From: Vibrio sp. Y2-5
GTDB taxonomy: Bacteria > Pseudomonadota > Gammaproteobacteria > Enterobacterales > Vibrionaceae
Assembly (NCBI RefSeq): GCF_014596725.1
Contig: NZ_JACVEG010000002.1
Span: 496,001 to 560,000, forward strand
Direction of reading: 5' to 3'
Length of the DNA stretch: 64,000 bases
Part shown: positions 1 through 8,440 of the stretch, piece by piece
Position numbering within the stretch: the first letter of the stretch is position 1
How the letters are laid out: each line of letters starts with the position of its first letter
The notes under the pieces: model-generated
Seen by the model: only the letters and a program-made list of their open reading frames with translations
What the model was told of the DNA's origin: nothing
The model's database searches: none
Program-made: the position numbers and the translations under genes

Positions 1-74
1 ACGTTAGTAACTAAAAATGGTAACGAAAAATAACCAAGAATAATGACAAAACCGAGGAAAAATTTTTTTATCAT
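1..74 (-). CDS. N-terminus of an exported or membrane protein, cut by the window edge
   Basis: An open frame starts with ATG at 74 and runs off the left edge (24 codons visible). The first residues are MIKKFFLGFVIILGYFSLPF, two lysines followed by a long hydrophobic stretch, which is a signal peptide or first membrane segment. A good Shine-Dalgarno (AAAGG) lies seven bases upstream of the ATG. The family cannot be told from so little sequence. A 13-bp palindrome sits about 40 bases upstream. Confidence 0.55.
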   Translation of the reverse strand, partial: MIKKFFLGFVIILGYFSLPFLVTN

Positions 75-112
75 TGATAAGCCTTTAAAGTGAGTTTATG
101 GTTGGTAAAGGT

Positions 113-125
113 TACGTCGGACGTA
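113..125. promoter_or_regulatory. Palindrome TACGTCGGACGTA, possible operator
   Basis: Perfect 6+1+6 inverted repeat in the upstream region of the gene that leaves the window on the left. Its position, 39 bases before that start codon, fits an operator or promoter element. The regulator is unknown. The rest of 75-329 is AT-rich and I see no gene in it. Confidence 0.3.
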
Positions 126-329
126 CCTTAATTTATGGTTAGAATTATGTTTGTTTTTCAGGTGATATTGTCAGAATAAAGTATGGTTTTAGTGTTAATT
201 ATAGTCTTTTGTGTATGTGTTAGGTTTTGTCCATTGTCATCATCAGGTGCTATACGAAGGATCGTAAAGATCTAAAATCCAAATAGGCTAACTGAGTAAG
301 TTCGATTATCGTTTGTCTGCTTCGTTTAT

Positions 330-1214
330 TTAGATGTGCTCTGTAGCGGTCGGCGGCAGTTTTGATTTGAACTTTATAACTTTCGACCATTTGATTGGCA
401 TCATAGGCACGACAATCAACAAAATACCCAGCGCGGTTAGTAAGTCTGGAATTTCATCAAACCACATAATACCGAACCAAGTGACAAACACTAAGCCGGA
501 GTATTCCGCTAATGCAATTCTGTTGGCTTCTACTTTCTTATAAGCAATAACAACCAGTGCGTGATAAGCCAATACCAATAGGTTGATAACGACAATCCAA
601 CCTAAGTGTACCCAGCTAATTTCAGACCAGCCAGGGATAGCCAGAACCAATGCTAGCGGTAGTGTCATTACGTTGGTCCAAAACAGTGTACTGATCAATG
701 GCTGATTTTCCGGTAGACGGCGGATTAATATATTGCCCATCCCCATTGATAATGCGCAACCAAGTCCCGCTAAACCCGCCCAATGGAATTGCTCTGGGCG
801 CAGTACCACTAACACGCCAATGAAACCGATGGACGTAGTAATGATCTGTTTCATTCCCGGACGTTCGCTCAATAGCAGCACAGAAAGCGGTAGCATCAAA
901 ATCGGACCAACATAAAAGATAGCGTTTGCCGTGGCGAGCGGAATGTAGGTAATCGTTATCATGGCGCACGCACTGCCGAGTAAGATCAACTGTGCTCGGG
1001 TGAATGCGATTTTACAGCGACCCTGATGACGCTGTTCTTTAGGTAGCCTCCACCATAATGGCAGTAACATCAGTGTACCGATCAGTTGGCGGATAAAAAC
1101 GTATTGGAAAGTTGGAACTTCGCCATTGAGGATTTTTAACGATACATCTGAAAATGATGCAACAAGGTTCGCGAGCACTAGCAATAAAATAGCTCGCGTA
1201 ATGGTGTTCGACAT
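330..1214 (-). CDS. EamA/DMT-family permease
   Basis: Inner-membrane protein of 294 residues with about ten hydrophobic segments arranged as two halves of five, the usual plan of drug/metabolite transporters of the EamA family. Typical family features are the opening ILLLVLANLVASFSDVS and the segment TYIPLATANAIFYVGPILML near residue 90. The tail after the last helix is short and basic. The substrate cannot be deduced: family members export amino acids, nucleosides or other metabolites. It lies downstream of the FadL gene on the same strand, but a hairpin separates them, so co-transcription is doubtful. Confidence 0.85.
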   Translation of the reverse strand: MSNTITRAILLLVLANLVASFSDVSLKILNGEVPTFQYVFIRQLIGTLMLLPLWWRLPKEQRHQGRCKIAFTRAQLILLGSACAMITITYIPLATANAIFYVGPILMLPLSVLLLSERPGMKQIITTSIGFIGVLVVLRPEQFHWAGLAGLGCALSMGMGNILIRRLPENQPLISTLFWTNVMTLPLALVLAIPGWSEISWVHLGWIVVINLLVLAYHALVVIAYKKVEANRIALAEYSGLVFVTWFGIMWFDEIPDLLTALGILLIVVPMMPIKWSKVIKFKSKLPPTATEHI

Positions 1215-1299
1215 GAAAAAGGATGCCTGAGTAGTTAGCCAGTCACGGAAAGTGGCGCTATTGTAGAGGAAAGTTTGTAATTGAAAAGCTGTTTTAAAT

Positions 1300-1340
1300 C
1301 TAAGTGAGTCGAGTTAATTCCAATGAACTCACTCGACTTA
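1300..1340 (-). terminator. Imperfect hairpin at the end of the FadL gene
   Basis: Two 16-base arms (1300-1315 and 1325-1340) pair imperfectly (six pairs, an internal loop, five pairs) at the 3' end of the porin gene. There is no long T-run, so it is a weak terminator or an mRNA 3'-end structure. Confidence 0.35.
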
Positions 1341-2693
1341 GAAGCTGTGGCTGAATTGCATGGCAAAGAGTAATGCATCAGAACGAGTGGTTGCTTCAAT
1401 ACGTGGAACAGCGACATGCTCCTCCAAATATTCTGTGATAGCGACATCTTCACCAATAAGATACGTCATACCGAAATCGATACTGGTATTGGCTGACCAA
1501 TGATAGGTAGCTCCTGCTGATAGCCAGTGACGGTTTGAATCAGGGATCGAGATAGATTGCAGTTGATCGACCGGTGTTTTGTCGAACATATATCCTGTAC
1601 GTAGTGCCCAGTTATCGGTTGCATACCAAGTTGCACCCAGAGAGTAGTGGTAAGAGTCCTGCCATTGGAACTCTTTTAACGCGGTATCATCTGCTTTAAG
1701 TGAGTCAAATCTAGACCAGCTAATCCATTGTACTGAGTAGTGCAGAGCAACGTCAGGTAGCACACGATGATATCCAGAGAACTCGGCGATATCTGGCAGC
1801 GGTATATAGAGATTATCGAATGTTTGGCCGACATAATGAATGTCACCTTGTGCTTCAATTTCTGGGCTGTATTTATAGCTCAAGCCAAAGCGGTTGTTGT
1901 CATTGACCTCATACATCATTCCAACGTTTGCACCCACACCAACACCTGAAGCTTCGACACTTAGCGCGTTACCTTGTACACCACTGCATCGTTCAGAAGT
2001 TCCTGAGCCGGGTACCGTTGCGCTTAAACAAACCTCCAAGCCCATATCGCGATATAGGGTCCCGATACCGTAAATCACATCAATACCACCACCAAAACTC
2101 AGGTGTTCATTCATTTTGTACCCCAAACTAATGCCAGCATTCATGCTGGTGACTTTGGTTGTACCACCAAACACTGCGGCAGCGTAGTCGGGTTCAAATT
2201 CGATGTCGGTGCCGAAATTGGAATAGGCTGACAGACCTAAATACCAGTCGTCGTTCAGGCGATGTATGTAATAAATATTAGGTACCACAGCTTGCTTACC
2301 GATACCTTCAACATCATCGACATCGGTGACGGTTGGGGACGCGTAAGGTGAGACCTCAAGAGATAAACTTGGATTGAAGAGAGTGCCGTTATTGACGGCA
2401 TGTATATTTCCACCAATTTGCGCTGAATGGTATTGCGCATCTTTGATGGTTGAATCTGGACGAACATAAGTCAAACCCATAGACATGGCATCGCGTTTAA
2501 ACAGCGTCATCGCTGCAACATTGCGACTGAGTACCGAAGCATTATCACCAATGACGGCATCGCCAGCGAAAGCTCGGCCTAGGCCTGTCGCCGAGTGTTC
2601 ATTAACCTGAAATCCTGCCGCTCCAGCGCTCGCAGAGATCAAGCTTGCACATGTAATTGCTGACAGAGATGTAATCAGTGACGTTTTTTTCAT
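1338..2693 (-). CDS. FadL/OmpP1/TodX-family outer-membrane channel
   Basis: Outer-membrane protein of 451 residues with a signal peptide (about residues 1-25, cleavage after Ala-Gly-Ala). The mature N-terminus AGFQVNEHSATGLGRAFAG is the FadL family hallmark: it forms the hatch region, and members carry long-chain fatty acids or other hydrophobic molecules across the outer membrane. The protein ends in Phe after alternating hydrophobic residues (AMQFSHSF), the C-terminal signature for barrel assembly. An 'NPAAM'-like segment (NVAAMTLF) near residue 60 also fits. Vibrios carry several FadL paralogues, so the exact substrate is uncertain. It is divergent from the TauE gene. Confidence 0.9.
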   Translation of the reverse strand: MKKTSLITSLSAITCASLISASAGAAGFQVNEHSATGLGRAFAGDAVIGDNASVLSRNVAAMTLFKRDAMSMGLTYVRPDSTIKDAQYHSAQIGGNIHAVNNGTLFNPSLSLEVSPYASPTVTDVDDVEGIGKQAVVPNIYYIHRLNDDWYLGLSAYSNFGTDIEFEPDYAAAVFGGTTKVTSMNAGISLGYKMNEHLSFGGGIDVIYGIGTLYRDMGLEVCLSATVPGSGTSERCSGVQGNALSVEASGVGVGANVGMMYEVNDNNRFGLSYKYSPEIEAQGDIHYVGQTFDNLYIPLPDIAEFSGYHRVLPDVALHYSVQWISWSRFDSLKADDTALKEFQWQDSYHYSLGATWYATDNWALRTGYMFDKTPVDQLQSISIPDSNRHWLSAGATYHWSANTSIDFGMTYLIGEDVAITEYLEEHVAVPRIEATTRSDALLFAMQFSHSF

Positions 2694-2978
2694 TGGAGTA
2701 GTACCTCGAACAATTGGAGGCTGGATTTAATCCAATGAAAGTACGGAAACAGATCAGTCCAGTGGGTATTTGACGCCTTTCTGACGGGAGCTGACTTGTT
2801 ATTTACACAACCGTGGATTTTGCGTAGGAATGGGCTGACTTACGCTCGCCAGTTTCTGTTTACTAATGAAATCAAAGAGTGACTCTACAAATTTGATGGT
2901 TTGTGTAAGAATGCCCCCCATCTATAGGATCGCTCGATCTTGGCAAAGTTTCTCACAATTAGAGTCTTTTAAGGCAGC

Positions 2979-3704
2979 ATGATGGAATATTTAAGTAGTA
3001 CCACTCTTATTGCTATGTTTCTGATATTTGTTGGTTCGTATGTTCAAACAGCAATAGGATTTGGTTTAGCCATTGTTGCAGCGCCACTTTTATTCTCGGT
3101 TTCACCTGATTACGTACCTGCCCCCATTGTTATTTGTGCGCTGTTTATCTCATTATTGAATGCCATTAAGCTACGTTCGGACATTTCAATTGGTGGATTG
3201 AAAATGGCACTGATTGGTCGTGTTCCCGGTTCAATCGCTGGTGGCTTTTTACTGGTAATGGTATCAAGCGATGTTCTGGCGTTGTGGCTGGGATTATTGG
3301 TGTGGTTTGCGGTGGTTGTGAGTTTGCTTCCATACCGTATCGAACCGACACCAGGACGAATGGTCGTCGCTGGCTTTTTCTCCGGCTTCTTCGGTACCAG
3401 CAGCTCTATTGGTGGTCCACCGATGGCGTTACTGTTACAACACCAAGAAGCGAATCAGTTACGCGGGAATCTTTCGGCTTTCTTTTTATTTAGTTCCATC
3501 ATCTCATTGGCTATTCAAGTGCCAGCGGGATACCTCAACATGCATCATGTCATGTTGAGCATTCCTTTGTTACCTGCCGCCTGGTTAGGTTATGCGCTCG
3601 CTCGTAAGACAACCCATGCGTTACCTAAAGAGAAAATTCGAATCGGTGCATTAGCGCTTTGTTTGATCAGCGGTACTACCGCAATATGGCGTAGCTTTAT
3701 GTGA
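2979..3704 (+). CDS. TauE/SafE-family sulfite/sulfonate exporter-like permease
   Basis: Small inner-membrane protein (241 residues, seven to eight hydrophobic segments) with the internal repeat typical of TauE/SafE: GSYVQTAIGFGLAIVAAP near residue 18 and FFSGFFGTSSSIGGPPMALL near residue 132. The family includes exporters of sulfite, sulfoacetate and other small anions; this member's substrate is not determined by sequence. A Shine-Dalgarno AAGG precedes two adjacent ATG codons (2979 and 2982). The gene stands alone, divergent from the FadL gene across a 285-bp spacer. Confidence 0.82.
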   Translation: MMEYLSSTTLIAMFLIFVGSYVQTAIGFGLAIVAAPLLFSVSPDYVPAPIVICALFISLLNAIKLRSDISIGGLKMALIGRVPGSIAGGFLLVMVSSDVLALWLGLLVWFAVVVSLLPYRIEPTPGRMVVAGFFSGFFGTSSSIGGPPMALLLQHQEANQLRGNLSAFFLFSSIISLAIQVPAGYLNMHHVMLSIPLLPAAWLGYALARKTTHALPKEKIRIGALALCLISGTTAIWRSFM

Positions 3705-3998
3705 TATACCTTGGCAGTTCTCGATCTCTCAGGGGGAATTCATCTTCTGTTAAGGAAGGTTCAACAATACTCTTTTCATCAAACCTTATGGGAAAAAGCG
3801 GATTTATGCGCCAACCGCAAGTCTTTTCTTGCTGGCTCTAGTAGCATTAGCGGATTCAGCCATTTAGGTCTGAGATTTCTTTATTTTTAAATGAGTCGCT
3901 TATTAAAGCGTTGCTTCTTTAAGCTAAGTGGTTAAATCGTACTTAGTTGTTATTGGACACAGAAGCTTAGCAATTTGCGTCTCAAATCAGAGGTTTTA

Positions 3999-4430
3999 AT
4001 GAGAACGATCGGTAATATTATTTGGTTTTTATGTGGCGGTGTCGTGATGGGACTGGCATGGTGGCTGGTTGGCCTACTTGCGTTTGTCAGCCTGGTTGGT
4101 ATTCCATGGGGACGCGCATGTTTCGTTATCGGTACGTTCTCATTCTTCCCGTTTGGTAAAGAAGCGGTTTATCGCAACGAACTGACGTTCCGTGAAGATG
4201 TTGGTACTGGCATTTTAGGCAAGATAGGTAATGTTATTTGGTTCTTTCTTGCAGGTATCTGGTTGGCTATTGGTCACGTGCTGTCAGCGGTGGCGTGTTT
4301 TGTCACCATCATTGGGATTCCGTTCGCATTGCAACATCTGAAATTGGCAGTGATTTCACTGGCACCTATTGGCCAAACGATTGTGTCAAAAGAAGTGGCC
4401 TACGGTGCTAGATACGGTGGTCACCATTAA
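3999..4430 (+). CDS. YccF-domain inner-membrane protein
   Basis: A 143-residue membrane protein made of two copies of the YccF (DUF307) domain. Each copy starts with a G-N-[IV]-IWF motif (near residues 4 and 76) and contains a GIPWG/GIPFA motif. An in-frame TTG upstream at 3975 would add eight residues, but the ATG at 3999 has a well-spaced AGAGG and gives the usual YccF start (MRTIGNIIWF). Function is not established in the family. It stands alone. Confidence 0.82.
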   Translation: MRTIGNIIWFLCGGVVMGLAWWLVGLLAFVSLVGIPWGRACFVIGTFSFFPFGKEAVYRNELTFREDVGTGILGKIGNVIWFFLAGIWLAIGHVLSAVACFVTIIGIPFALQHLKLAVISLAPIGQTIVSKEVAYGARYGGHH

Positions 4431-4469
4431 TTTTTTATAGTCGTAATGGTTAGTTTGGTATCTGGGCGC

Positions 4470-5336
4470 TTAATACGCTTTGATACCAAACTGGCGCAAT
4501 TTCTCAGGCAAGACATCATCCAACTGATGGACTTCATCTGCCGAAATCTCAATTAAATTGAATTCATGAGCAGCGTACAGCTGACGCGTTTTTTCCTGCT
4601 CTCTCAGAGAAACTTCACCACTGTCGGTTCCCCAATACTGAATGTAGACCTTACCTAATGGTAGGTAAAAGTCGCTCATCACTGGCTCTTCAATAGGCAG
4701 TGGACGTTGATATGCGTGCATCACGCCCGCCAGATAAAGCCAGTTATCAATGAGTAACTCACCTGTCGAACGTACGTAATGGCCGTCCAAGGTTCGGTGT
4801 TTGGCTTCGAACTTTTGGCGGAAACTGGAATAGGATTTATCCGTTGCGTGCGTTTGTGCGTCTTGCCCTAAGAACTCGACCACAGACTGACGCAGGTGGG
4901 GGTTGTGACGGATAGAGTCATGCCATACCACAAATTTTTGCTGAGATGATTTATCTTCACGTTGTTTCGCACCAACACGAATGCCTGACGGGGTGGCGAT
5001 CCATCCTTCGTCTTCTTTTTTTATCCAACCCAGTTCGCTGAATAGTTGATTGACCTTTTTAGGATTGAGTTTGAAATACTCACCTACTTGGGTTGCGGTT
5101 AAGGTGTTACCGCCGGTGGCCATTAAGTCGATAAGTAAGTTTTCCGGCCAAACGACAAATTTGCCGAATTTAGGATGTTCAACGTATTCCCCACCGAATT
5201 TCGCGCCAAGATCGGTAAGCAGCCATTGACCTTCATGGCGACTGAGATAGCCTGCTTTAGATAGGTCAGAAAATAGCTGCTTCGCATCGACATTGCGAAG
5301 TTTGGCTAATGCAGAAGTGGAGAGTTTGTCGGACAT
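4470..5336 (-). CDS. Winged-helix protein with a C-terminal PD-(D/E)XK nuclease-like domain
   Basis: Protein of 288 residues from the ATG at 5336, which has GGAAG six bases upstream; the in-frame ATG at 5369 lacks one. The N-terminal part holds repeated helix-turn-helix-like modules (about residues 5-45 and 75-115, with LSTSALAKL and LTATQVGEYF). The C-terminal part resembles a PD-(D/E)XK fold of the type seen at the ends of some helicases: STGELLIDNWL (Glu193), DFYLPLGKVYIQYWG (Asp222 and Gln233), then Lys249. The position normally occupied by Glu in IEYWG is Gln here. It could be a modified nuclease or a DNA-binding relic. Family assignment is from motifs only. Confidence 0.55.
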   Translation of the reverse strand: MSDKLSTSALAKLRNVDAKQLFSDLSKAGYLSRHEGQWLLTDLGAKFGGEYVEHPKFGKFVVWPENLLIDLMATGGNTLTATQVGEYFKLNPKKVNQLFSELGWIKKEDEGWIATPSGIRVGAKQREDKSSQQKFVVWHDSIRHNPHLRQSVVEFLGQDAQTHATDKSYSSFRQKFEAKHRTLDGHYVRSTGELLIDNWLYLAGVMHAYQRPLPIEEPVMSDFYLPLGKVYIQYWGTDSGEVSLREQEKTRQLYAAHEFNLIEISADEVHQLDDVLPEKLRQFGIKAY

Positions 5337-5475
5337 AGCGCTTCCTTTCAGTGATTTAAGCCCATTCAATCAGCTTCAAGGCAAATGCTCAACTCTGTTA
5401 TTCGCTACTAGTTTGAAACTGTGATTTACAATGTAAATGAGCGAGTTAACAAGGGAACTAGAGGCACAGTCTAGA

Positions 5476-5751
5476 CTAGCGACGTTGGCAAGAGGTGCAG
5501 CCCCGACAGGCTGAACGCGTATGGGGATCTAACCTTCCACGCTGGACTTTACAATAAGCGTTCTTTAATGCACGTCTCGCGGCAAACCAATCATCGGGTT
5601 TTTGCATGATCACATAACCATTGAATATTTTTGTTACCTGTATGCGGTATTCGTTGATAAAACGGCTATCAAATTCGATTTCGAAATATTCGAGAGCCTG
5701 CTCGATAGAGGTAAAACTCGCGATAGTTTTAAGGATGTCTGGCTGGCTCAT
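5476..5751 (-). CDS. Small NifW-like protein with a cysteine-rich tail
   Basis: A 91-residue protein. Residues 14-68 (TSIEQALEYFEIEFDSRFIN, then RALKNAYCKVQ) have the pattern of the NifW nitrogenase-protective family: an acidic 'F...Y/FD' start, an R-x-x-x-x-x-x-F helix, and a closing A-L-x-x-A-Y. The C-terminus adds a CRGCTSC motif (Cys82, Cys85, Cys88) that could hold a metal or a disulfide. No nif genes are nearby, so any role in nitrogen fixation is unlikely. Similar small proteins occur in non-fixing vibrios. The similarity was judged by eye. Confidence 0.5.
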   Translation of the reverse strand: MSQPDILKTIASFTSIEQALEYFEIEFDSRFINEYRIQVTKIFNGYVIMQKPDDWFAARRALKNAYCKVQRGRLDPHTRSACRGCTSCQRR

Positions 5752-5941
5752 AGGTATAGTCGAGAGAGGAATTTGGAATCATGGTAAAAGAGTTTGCGTG
5801 AACATACTTTGATATTCGCTAAATCTAATGGCATCAAACTTTTATCTTCCGTATGTTGTTAATCATTCATTTAATCGCAGCATAATCTTCAACTTATTCT
5901 AAGTTAAGATTAACCAGTCAGTTCTGCTTTAAGGGTTAAAA

Positions 5942-6547
5942 ATGTCTAAACAAGTAGTTATTCTGCTCCATGGGGTAGGAAGTAATGGTGAAGATTTAAG
6001 TACATTAGGGGATTTTTGGCATCCATTGCTGCCAAATACTCTGTTTTTATCGCCTAACGCGCCTTTTGCTTTTGATCAAGCCAACGTGGGTTATCAATGG
6101 TTCAGTCTTATTGGCGTTACAGCGGAAAATCGACCGCAGCGTATTGCCGAGGCGAGAAGGGCATTTGATAAGACGATTAAAGGTCTGCTTGCTGAAAACA
6201 ACGTAGATTTCGCCACAGACAAAGTGGTGTTTGTCGGTTTTTCACAAGGCTCAATTATGTCGTTAGATGCATTGGTAAGTGCGCGTTACCCATTGGCTGG
6301 CGTGGTAGCATTTTCAGGGCGCCTTTCTTCTCCGCAGCCTTATGTAACCAATTCAGATACTCCGGTGTTGTTAATTCATGGTCAGAGCGACCCAGTAATT
6401 CCTTGGACTGAAAGCCAGAACGCGGCGAAGCTACTCAGCCAGTCAAACTTCAACGTTGAAGAGAGTTATGAGCCAGAGACAGAACATACGATCTCTTCTG
6501 AAGGCGCAATATTGGCAGCTCAGTTCATTCAACGGTGTTTTGCTTAG
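5942..6547 (+). CDS. YpfH-like alpha/beta-hydrolase (carboxylesterase family)
   Basis: A 201-residue cytosolic serine hydrolase of the phospholipase/carboxylesterase family. The catalytic triad is readable: nucleophile Ser101 in GFSQGS, Asp150 in HGQSDPVIP and His182 in ETEHTIS. An oxyanion-hole HGVGSNGED motif is at residues 10-18. There is no signal peptide. Length and layout fit the YpfH group, which hydrolyses short acyl esters. It is a single gene with its own upstream region; a hairpin more than 100 bp downstream belongs to the ybiT leader rather than to this gene. Confidence 0.83.
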   Translation: MSKQVVILLHGVGSNGEDLSTLGDFWHPLLPNTLFLSPNAPFAFDQANVGYQWFSLIGVTAENRPQRIAEARRAFDKTIKGLLAENNVDFATDKVVFVGFSQGSIMSLDALVSARYPLAGVVAFSGRLSSPQPYVTNSDTPVLLIHGQSDPVIPWTESQNAAKLLSQSNFNVEESYEPETEHTISSEGAILAAQFIQRCFA

Positions 6548-6602
6548 TTGGTTTGTTTGTGCCAATTAAGAGAGTCAGTAGAAACAAATGCGCCTTATTA
6601 GG

Positions 6603-6618
6603 GGTGATGTCTATCACA
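6603..6618 (+). promoter_or_regulatory. Candidate CRP site upstream of ybiT
   Basis: GGTGA-N6-TCACA, nine of ten matches to the CRP consensus TGTGA-N6-TCACA. It lies just upstream of an extended -10 element TGCTACTAT (6623-6631). If that promoter is real, the CRP site overlaps the core promoter, which would favour repression. Confidence 0.4.
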
Positions 6619-6644
6619 AAATCTGCTACTATTGCGCCAGTTTG

Positions 6645-6673
6645 AAAAGTTGGCTAATTGCCAACTTTTTTCT
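6645..6673 (+). terminator. Terminator-like hairpin in the ybiT leader
   Basis: Ten-base arms AAAAGTTGGC (6645-6654) and GCCAACTTTT (6660-6669), loop of five, followed by more T. It lies only 27 bases before the ybiT start and 98 bases after the hydrolase stop, close to a predicted start of transcription near 6638. It may act as an attenuator for ybiT or as a terminator for the preceding gene. Confidence 0.6.
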
Positions 6674-6696
6674 TGTTTACTACTTAGGAATTTTAC

Positions 6697-8292
6697 GTGC
6701 TAACAACTGCAAACATCACCATGCAATTTGGCGATAAGCCATTATTTGAAAATATCTCGATCAAATTCGGTAATGGCAACCGTTACGGCCTTATTGGAGC
6801 GAATGGTTGTGGTAAATCAACATTCATGAAGATCTTAGGTGGTGAACTTGAACCATCTTCAGGCAACGTTTCTGTTGATCCTAACGAGCGTATGGCGAAA
6901 CTGGGTCAGGATCAGTTCGCGTTCGAAAAATACACCGTAGTAGACACCGTTATCATGGGTCACAAAGAACTTTGGGCTGTGAAAGAAGAGCGTGACCATA
7001 TTTACGCACTTCCAGAAATGTCTGATGAAGACGGTATGCGTGTAGGCGACCTAGAAACTGAATTCGCAGAGATGGATGGTTACTCAGCTGAAGCGCGTGC
7101 AGGAGAGTTGCTGCTTGGTCTGGGTATACCAGAAGAACAACATTTCGGTTTAATGAGTGAGATTGCACCGGGTCTAAAACTTCGTGTGTTATTGGCTCAG
7201 GTTCTATTTGCTGAACCAGAAGTTATGCTACTAGACGAACCAACCAACAACTTGGACATGCATACTATCGCGTGGTTGGAGCAGGTTCTGTTATCACGTA
7301 ACTGCACAATGATCATCATTTCGCACGACCGTCACTTCCTAAATACTGTGTGTACTCACATGGCGGATTTAGACTACGGTGAACTGCGCCTATTCCACGG
7401 TAACTACGACGAATACATGATCGCCGCTGAACAAGCGCGTGATCGTCTGCATGCAGATAACGCGAAGAAGAAAGCTCAAATGGCGGAACTTCAAACCTTC
7501 GTAAGCCGCTTCTCTGCAAACGCATCGAAAGCAAAACAAGCAACTTCTCGTCAGAAGCAGCTAGACAAGATCCAACTTGAAGAAGTGAAACCTTCAAGCC
7601 GTCAGAACCCGTTTATCCGTTTTGAACAGGAAAAAGAGCTGTTCCGTAACGCGTTAGAAGTGACTGGTCTAAAACAAGGTTATGGCGACAACATCCTGTT
7701 CAATGACATTAACCTGATGGTTGAAGTGGGTGAGCGCATTGCGATCATCGGTGAAAACGGTATCGGTAAGTCGACACTGCTTAACACACTCGCGGGCGCT
7801 ATGGCTCCGATGGACGGTGTGATTAAGTGGTCTGAAAACAACAATATCGGCTTCTATGCTCAGGATCATGCGCACGATTTCGAACAGGACATGAGCCTGC
7901 TTGACTGGATGGGTCAATGGAAAAAAGATGGTGACGATGAGCAAACAGTTCGCGGCATCCTAGGTCGTATGCTGTTCTCACAAAATGACATCAAGAAATC
8001 GGTAAAAGTGATTTCGGGTGGTGAGCAAGGTCGTATGTTGTTTGGTAAGTTGATCATGCAAAAACCAAACATCATGCTAATGGACGAACCGACCAACCAC
8101 ATGGATATGGAATCGATCGAGTCTTTGAACTTAGCACTAGAAAACTACAAAGGTACGCTACTGTTCGTTTCTCATGACCGTCAATTCGTATCGTCTATTG
8201 CTACGCGTATCATCGAAATCACTAAAGATGGCGTGAATGACTTCCACGGTACTTACGATGAGTACTTGGCGAAGCAAGGCTTAACGGGCTAA
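6697..8292 (+). CDS. ybiT: ABC-F family ATPase YbiT
   Basis: A 531-residue cytosolic protein with two ATP-binding cassettes and no membrane domain, the ABC-F plan of ribosome-associated ATPases. It matches E. coli YbiT closely in length (530) and sequence. Walker A motifs are GANGCGKST (34-42) and GENGIGKST (about 352); Walker B motifs are [10 protein letters not shown] and [10 protein letters not shown]. The first signature is the degenerate [13 protein letters not shown] of YbiT rather than LSGG; the second is [12 protein letters not shown]. The charged linker with [18 protein letters not shown] between cassettes is the P-site tRNA-interacting region. The start is GTG with TAGGAA upstream. 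ABC-F proteins modulate translation; YbiT's precise task is less defined than EttA's. Confidence 0.95.
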   Translation: MLTTANITMQFGDKPLFENISIKFGNGNRYGLIGANGCGKSTFMKILGGELEPSSGNVSVDPNERMAKLGQDQFAFEKYTVVDTVIMGHKELWAVKEERDHIYALPEMSDEDGMRVGDLETEFAEMDGYSAEARAGELLLGLGIPEEQHFGLMSEIAPGLKLRVLLAQVLFAEPEVMLLDEPTNNLDMHTIAWLEQVLLSRNCTMIIISHDRHFLNTVCTHMADLDYGELRLFHGNYDEYMIAAEQARDRLHADNAKKKAQMAELQTFVSRFSANASKAKQATSRQKQLDKIQLEEVKPSSRQNPFIRFEQEKELFRNALEVTGLKQGYGDNILFNDINLMVEVGERIAIIGENGIGKSTLLNTLAGAMAPMDGVIKWSENNNIGFYAQDHAHDFEQDMSLLDWMGQWKKDGDDEQTVRGILGRMLFSQNDIKKSVKVISGGEQGRMLFGKLIMQKPNIMLMDEPTNHMDMESIESLNLALENYKGTLLFVSHDRQFVSSIATRIIEITKDGVNDFHGTYDEYLAKQGLTG

Positions 8293-8326
8293 TTCCTTAA
8301 GGATTAGACAGTCACAAGCATTATCG

Positions 8327-8359
8327 AAAGGGGACAGAGATTTATCTGTCCCCTTTTTT
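8327..8359 (+). terminator. Intrinsic terminator after ybiT
   Basis: Twelve-base perfect arms AAAGGGGACAGA (8327-8338) and TCTGTCCCCTTT (8345-8356) with a T-run, 35 bp after the stop. Confidence 0.9.
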
Positions 8360-8440
8360 GTCTCTTTTTATCGTTGAGACTGTTCTTACCTCTCTGTTTG
8401 CGGTAGCATCTCCGGCCTTTTTTAAAGTTGGAGGCTTAAG

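Noticed and set aside
334-543. Short frames opposite the EamA gene and many similar frames opposite other genes
   Set aside because: They lie wholly within strong genes on the other strand, have no ribosome sites, and their proteins look like reverse-frame shadows.
5476-5751. Reading the NifW-like gene as evidence of nitrogen fixation
   Set aside because: No nifHDK or other nif genes are in the window, and similar proteins occur in non-fixing vibrios.
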